8,426 nt of DNA from positions 14,294-22,719 of the forward strand of contig DMNR01000188.1 of the NCBI GenBank assembly GCA_003452655.1. The letters are read 5' to 3'. The notes beneath the pieces are model-generated. The model searched no databases. It was given only the letters and a program-made list of their open reading frames with translations, and was not told the DNA's origin. This stretch comes from Actinomycetota bacterium. Its GTDB lineage: Bacteria > Actinomycetota > Actinomycetes > S36-B12 > UBA10799. Positions 6,636 to 8,426 of the stretch are shown here, piece after piece (position 1 is the stretch's first letter; every line of letters begins with the position of its first letter). Both the position numbers and the translations under genes were made by a program.

Positions 6636-6647
6636 CGCTCACCAGTA
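6636..6647 (+). repeat. Direct repeat CGCTCACCAGTA, copy 1
   Basis: Twelve bases identical to positions 6892-6903. Here the copy also sits in a small dyad, ACTGG (6631-6635) with CCAGT (6642-6646). Confidence 0.7.
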
Positions 6648-6666
6648 CGGACTGAAATTGGGCTGA

Positions 6667-6685
6667 CCGCCTGTCAGGCAGGCGG
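6667..6685. repeat. Perfect inverted repeat CCGCCTG-N5-CAGGCGG
   Basis: A 7-bp GC-rich stem with loop TCAGG. It lies about 240 nt past the carboxypeptidase stop and is not followed by a T-run on either strand, so a terminator role is doubtful. Confidence 0.55.
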
Positions 6686-6891
6686 CAAGCAAGCTGTGGC
6701 GGGCCTTCGTGGACTGGACCGAACTGGAGTAGGTGCGCGCTCCCGGGGCATTTTGCAGACGGGTCGCCGTTGCACCGACCTGGCGGTCCCCTCGAGGCCC
6801 AGCGCATCGCCGCAGCCAGGTCGCAGGTTCGGGATATGGACAGCCGTTCGCTTGGCTACTGAACGAGGAATAGCGGTACATCGAATAATGA

Positions 6892-6903
6892 CGCTCACCA
6901 GTA
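6892..6903 (+). repeat. Direct repeat CGCTCACCAGTA, copy 2
   Basis: The second copy of the 12-base repeat, 256 bp from the first and just past the carboxypeptidase stop codon. It contains the CACCAGT motif. Confidence 0.7.
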
Positions 6904-6925
6904 AGCACTTTCGGCACTTCCCCGC

Positions 6926-8143
6926 TTAGCGCAGATTTGACCCATCGCGTTCACGTAAGTCAACCTCGTGTGCGTCATCCGGAGGGCTTGGCGCAAATTC
7001 ACCCCTATGTCGGCGGCGCCAGATCACGAACCCAAGTCCAAGCGCTGCAGTTGCAATGAGCACCAGCAGCGGCGTCCTGCCAGAACCTTCCGACGAACTT
7101 TCCACCACAGCGACCTGTGGAAGGTTGCTGTTTCCTTGTTCGTCGTAACTTGCAGCGGCCACCGGAGTAGTTTCGTCCGCGGGCTGAGGGTCAACCAGCT
7201 TGTCGACCGGCTTGATGTTGTTGTAGTTGGCGAAGCCCCACTCGAATAGTCGGTTGACTGCACGTTCCGTGCTCTCAGCGGAGCGCATCACGGCGACGAT
7301 GAGTTTGCGACCATTGCGTTCCATGGCCCCGACGTATGTGCGTCCGGCCTGCGATGTGAAGCCGGTTTTGCCTCCGAGTGCGCCGGGGTAGTTGTTGAGG
7401 ATGAACCGGTTCTCGGTCCAGATCCGAATGGTCTTTCGGGCCGCCCCTGGTTCTGTCGGTTCGACGTCAGGGAAGTCAACGTGGTGCTGCTTGTAGATCT
7501 CCTGCAGCTGTGGATTCTTCAGTGACTCGCGCAGGATCAGAGCAAGGTCGTATGCGGTGGTGACTTGCCCTGGCTCATCGAGACCACTGGTGTTCTTGGC
7601 CACGGTGTCCGTGGCACCCAAGCGTTCTGCTTCGGCTGCCATCGCCTGGGTGGCTGGTTGCATTCCGCCGTATGCACTCGCCAGTGCAGTCGCGGCATCG
7701 TTGCCACTTGGCATCAACATGCCATCGAACAGGTCTCGCACACGGTACGAGGAGCCTTCTTTAAGACCGACCTTGCTCCCCTCGGCCTGGATATCTACTT
7801 TGCGAGCGCGATATTGAGAATCGAGCTGCAGTCGATTGACTAGCGACAGCGCTGTCAGCGTCTTCATAGTGCTCGCTGGCGGCAGTTTCCAGTGCCAGTC
7901 CCTGCCGCCGAGCACGTCACCTGTGTCGGCGTCGGCAACGATGTACGTCCATGCCCGCATCTTCGGCATCGCCACGGACTCGCCGCCGCGTGACTCCACG
8001 GTCGGAGTAGCCGTGGGACTCGGTGGCGGAGAGGCAATGCTCGCAGTGGCTGGCACCCCGGCCATGAGTCCGATGGTGGTGACCGCAATCCACGCCAGGC
8101 GCTTGTGTAACGCGAGGCGTGACGGGCATGAGTGAGTAGGCAT
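6926..8143 (-). CDS. Serine-type D-Ala-D-Ala carboxypeptidase, PBP5-like (peptidase S11)
   Basis: A 405-residue penicillin-binding protein that trims the terminal D-Ala from peptidoglycan stem peptides outside the membrane. All three active-site motifs are present and in order: SxxK as PPASTMK (S91, K94), SxN as PSGND (S146, N148), and KTG as GGKTGFTSQAG (K259). A signal peptide with basic residues and a hydrophobic core (LAWIAVTTIGLMAG) opens the protein, followed by a Pro/Thr/Ser-rich spacer. A C-terminal helix at about 348-365, followed by WRRRHR, anchors it in the membrane with a short charged cytoplasmic tail. The length and the TM anchor replace the C-terminal domain seen in enterobacterial PBP5. 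ATG 8143 has AAGG 8 nt upstream; ATG 8161 is in frame, would add six residues and has no such site. The gene stands alone and looks like housekeeping, unrelated to the nitrite locus. Confidence 0.9.
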   Translation of the reverse strand: MPTHSCPSRLALHKRLAWIAVTTIGLMAGVPATASIASPPPSPTATPTVESRGGESVAMPKMRAWTYIVADADTGDVLGGRDWHWKLPPASTMKTLTALSLVNRLQLDSQYRARKVDIQAEGSKVGLKEGSSYRVRDLFDGMLMPSGNDAATALASAYGGMQPATQAMAAEAERLGATDTVAKNTSGLDEPGQVTTAYDLALILRESLKNPQLQEIYKQHHVDFPDVEPTEPGAARKTIRIWTENRFILNNYPGALGGKTGFTSQAGRTYVGAMERNGRKLIVAVMRSAESTERAVNRLFEWGFANYNNIKPVDKLVDPQPADETTPVAAASYDEQGNSNLPQVAVVESSSEGSGRTPLLVLIATAALGLGFVIWRRRHRGEFAPSPPDDAHEVDLRERDGSNLR

Positions 8144-8201
8144 CGCGCAAACCTTAAGCATCGTTTTTCTGAATTCGCGGCTGACCCGCCGAGTGATTTT
8201 G

Positions 8202-8241
8202 CAAGCGCGAGCGTGATGCTCGTAACTAGTTGGAGCGCTTG
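8202..8241 (-). terminator. Inverted repeat at the end of the DUF4442-like gene
   Basis: CAAGCGC (8202-8208) is complementary to GCGCTTG (8235-8241), spanning the stop codon. An inner hairpin, CGAGC-GTGAT-GCTCG, occupies 8208-8222. No T-run follows on the minus strand, so termination is only suggested. The 83-bp gap also holds whatever promoter the carboxypeptidase uses; no convincing -35/-10 pair was found. Confidence 0.35.
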
Positions 8242-8426
8242 TTCGGCTTGAGGGTCCAGAGCACGGTCACCGCACCGGTCACGAGGAGGTCGTCGCCCTC
8301 GCCGGTCGTGAGCTCGACCTCGACGTGGAACTCCGGTCGCCCGCCCGCCTTCAGGGTCGCGATCACGGCATCGGCCTTGGACGCCATGTGCGCGGTGGCC
8401 GTCACGGGACCGCGAGCCACCTTGAG
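8226..8426 (-). CDS. DUF4442-like hotdog-fold protein, C-terminal part
   Basis: The reading frame is open to the window edge, so only the last 66 codons are seen, beginning LKVARGPVTATAHMASKADA and ending VLWTLKPNKRSN before TAG. The order 'ARGPVTATA', 'GRPEFHVEVELTTGEGD' and 'VTVLWTLKPN' resembles the end of DUF4442 proteins, relatives of acyl-CoA thioesterases with a hotdog fold; the substrate is unknown. A GTG inside this part (8420) is probably an internal codon, because similarity seems to run on through it. It is on the same strand as the carboxypeptidase gene, 82 bp upstream of it, with a hairpin between them, so joint transcription is uncertain. Confidence 0.6.
   Translation of the reverse strand, partial: LKVARGPVTATAHMASKADAVIATLKAGGRPEFHVEVELTTGEGDDLLVTGAVTVLWTLKPNKRSN

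Larger units (their letters stand above)
6364..6925. other. Gene-poor, repeat-containing intergenic region
   Basis: About 560 bp between the promoter of the NnrS-like/nirK operon and the end of the carboxypeptidase gene. Open frames exist on both strands (for example + 6525-6929) but they are Arg/Ser/Gly-rich, lack a ribosome-binding site and resemble no family I know, so I do not call them. The stretch holds overlapping hairpins near 6542-6565, hairpins at 6579-6596 and 6667-6685, a palindrome TCGATATCGA at 6612-6621, and a CACCAGT motif that recurs three times on one strand and once inverted. It could hold upstream control sites, a small RNA, or the decayed remains of an exchange event. Confidence 0.6.

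Noticed and set aside
6691..6730. Short frame KLWRAFVDWTELE* as a gene remnant
   Set aside because: It looks protein-like for about 13 residues, but there is no support on either side and I cannot tie it to a family, so it is not called as a pseudogene.
6364..6925. CRISPR array or insertion sequence in the repeat-rich gap
   Set aside because: The repeats are short (7-12 bp), irregularly spaced and few. There are no terminal inverted repeats with a transposase frame, and no cas genes.
6525..6929. Possible 134-residue + strand gene in the intergenic region
   Set aside because: No ribosome-binding site, no recognisable family, unusual composition, and it runs through hairpins and repeats into the 3' end of the carboxypeptidase gene.

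Overview
The window is high-GC DNA that most likely comes from an actinomycete (Actinomycetota). The grounds are the strong G/C bias at third codon positions, GTG starts, 4-bp stop/start overlaps, two apparently leaderless genes (TACACT, 7 nt, GTG) and a membrane-anchored D,D-carboxypeptidase of actinobacterial layout. I cannot name a genus. The core is a nitrite-reduction (partial denitrification) locus flanked on the right by ordinary housekeeping genes.

Layout. Positions 1-1694 (+ strand) hold a probable three-gene operon: the tail of a DUF2249-like protein, a radical SAM/SPASM protein that looks like the TIGR04053 group, and a small cupin whose start overlaps the previous stop (ATGA). It meets a minus-strand block tail to tail. 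A GC-rich hairpin lies in the 74-bp gap. The minus-strand block, read right to left, is a polytopic NnrS-like membrane protein (6363-5191), then a copper nitrite reductase (5194-2591, joined by a GTGA overlap), then a winged-helix regulator with three C-terminal cysteines that resembles SufR/COG2345 (2479-1769). Next comes about 560 bp without a convincing gene but with several hairpins and repeats (6364-6925). A D-Ala-D-Ala carboxypeptidase (8143-6926, minus) and the C-terminal part of a DUF4442-like hotdog-fold protein (8426-8226, minus) close the window.

How the parts fit. The nitrite reductase carries a complete set of type 1 and type 2 copper ligands plus the catalytic Asp and His. It is fused to an N-terminal multi-pass membrane domain and an extra type 1 copper cupredoxin domain, so it may take electrons in or at the membrane by itself. 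The NnrS-like partner is translationally coupled to it. NnrS-type proteins are linked to nitric oxide metabolism, which fits an enzyme that releases NO. The regulator has a possible Fe-S ligand set that could sense NO or oxygen. Its own 5' end and the 5' end of the NnrS-like/nirK operon share a near-identical 17-bp promoter/start block, which suggests co-regulation and autoregulation. The radical SAM/cupin/DUF2249 module has no established function; DUF2249 and this radical SAM group recur near denitrification genes, so a supporting role is plausible but inferred.

Most unusual points: the duplicated leaderless promoter/start block with an imperfect dyad, the domain architecture of the nitrite reductase, the uncharacterised radical SAM/SPASM-cupin-DUF2249 module, and the repeat-rich gene-free stretch. 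No tRNA, rRNA, CRISPR array, transposase or insertion sequence was seen.
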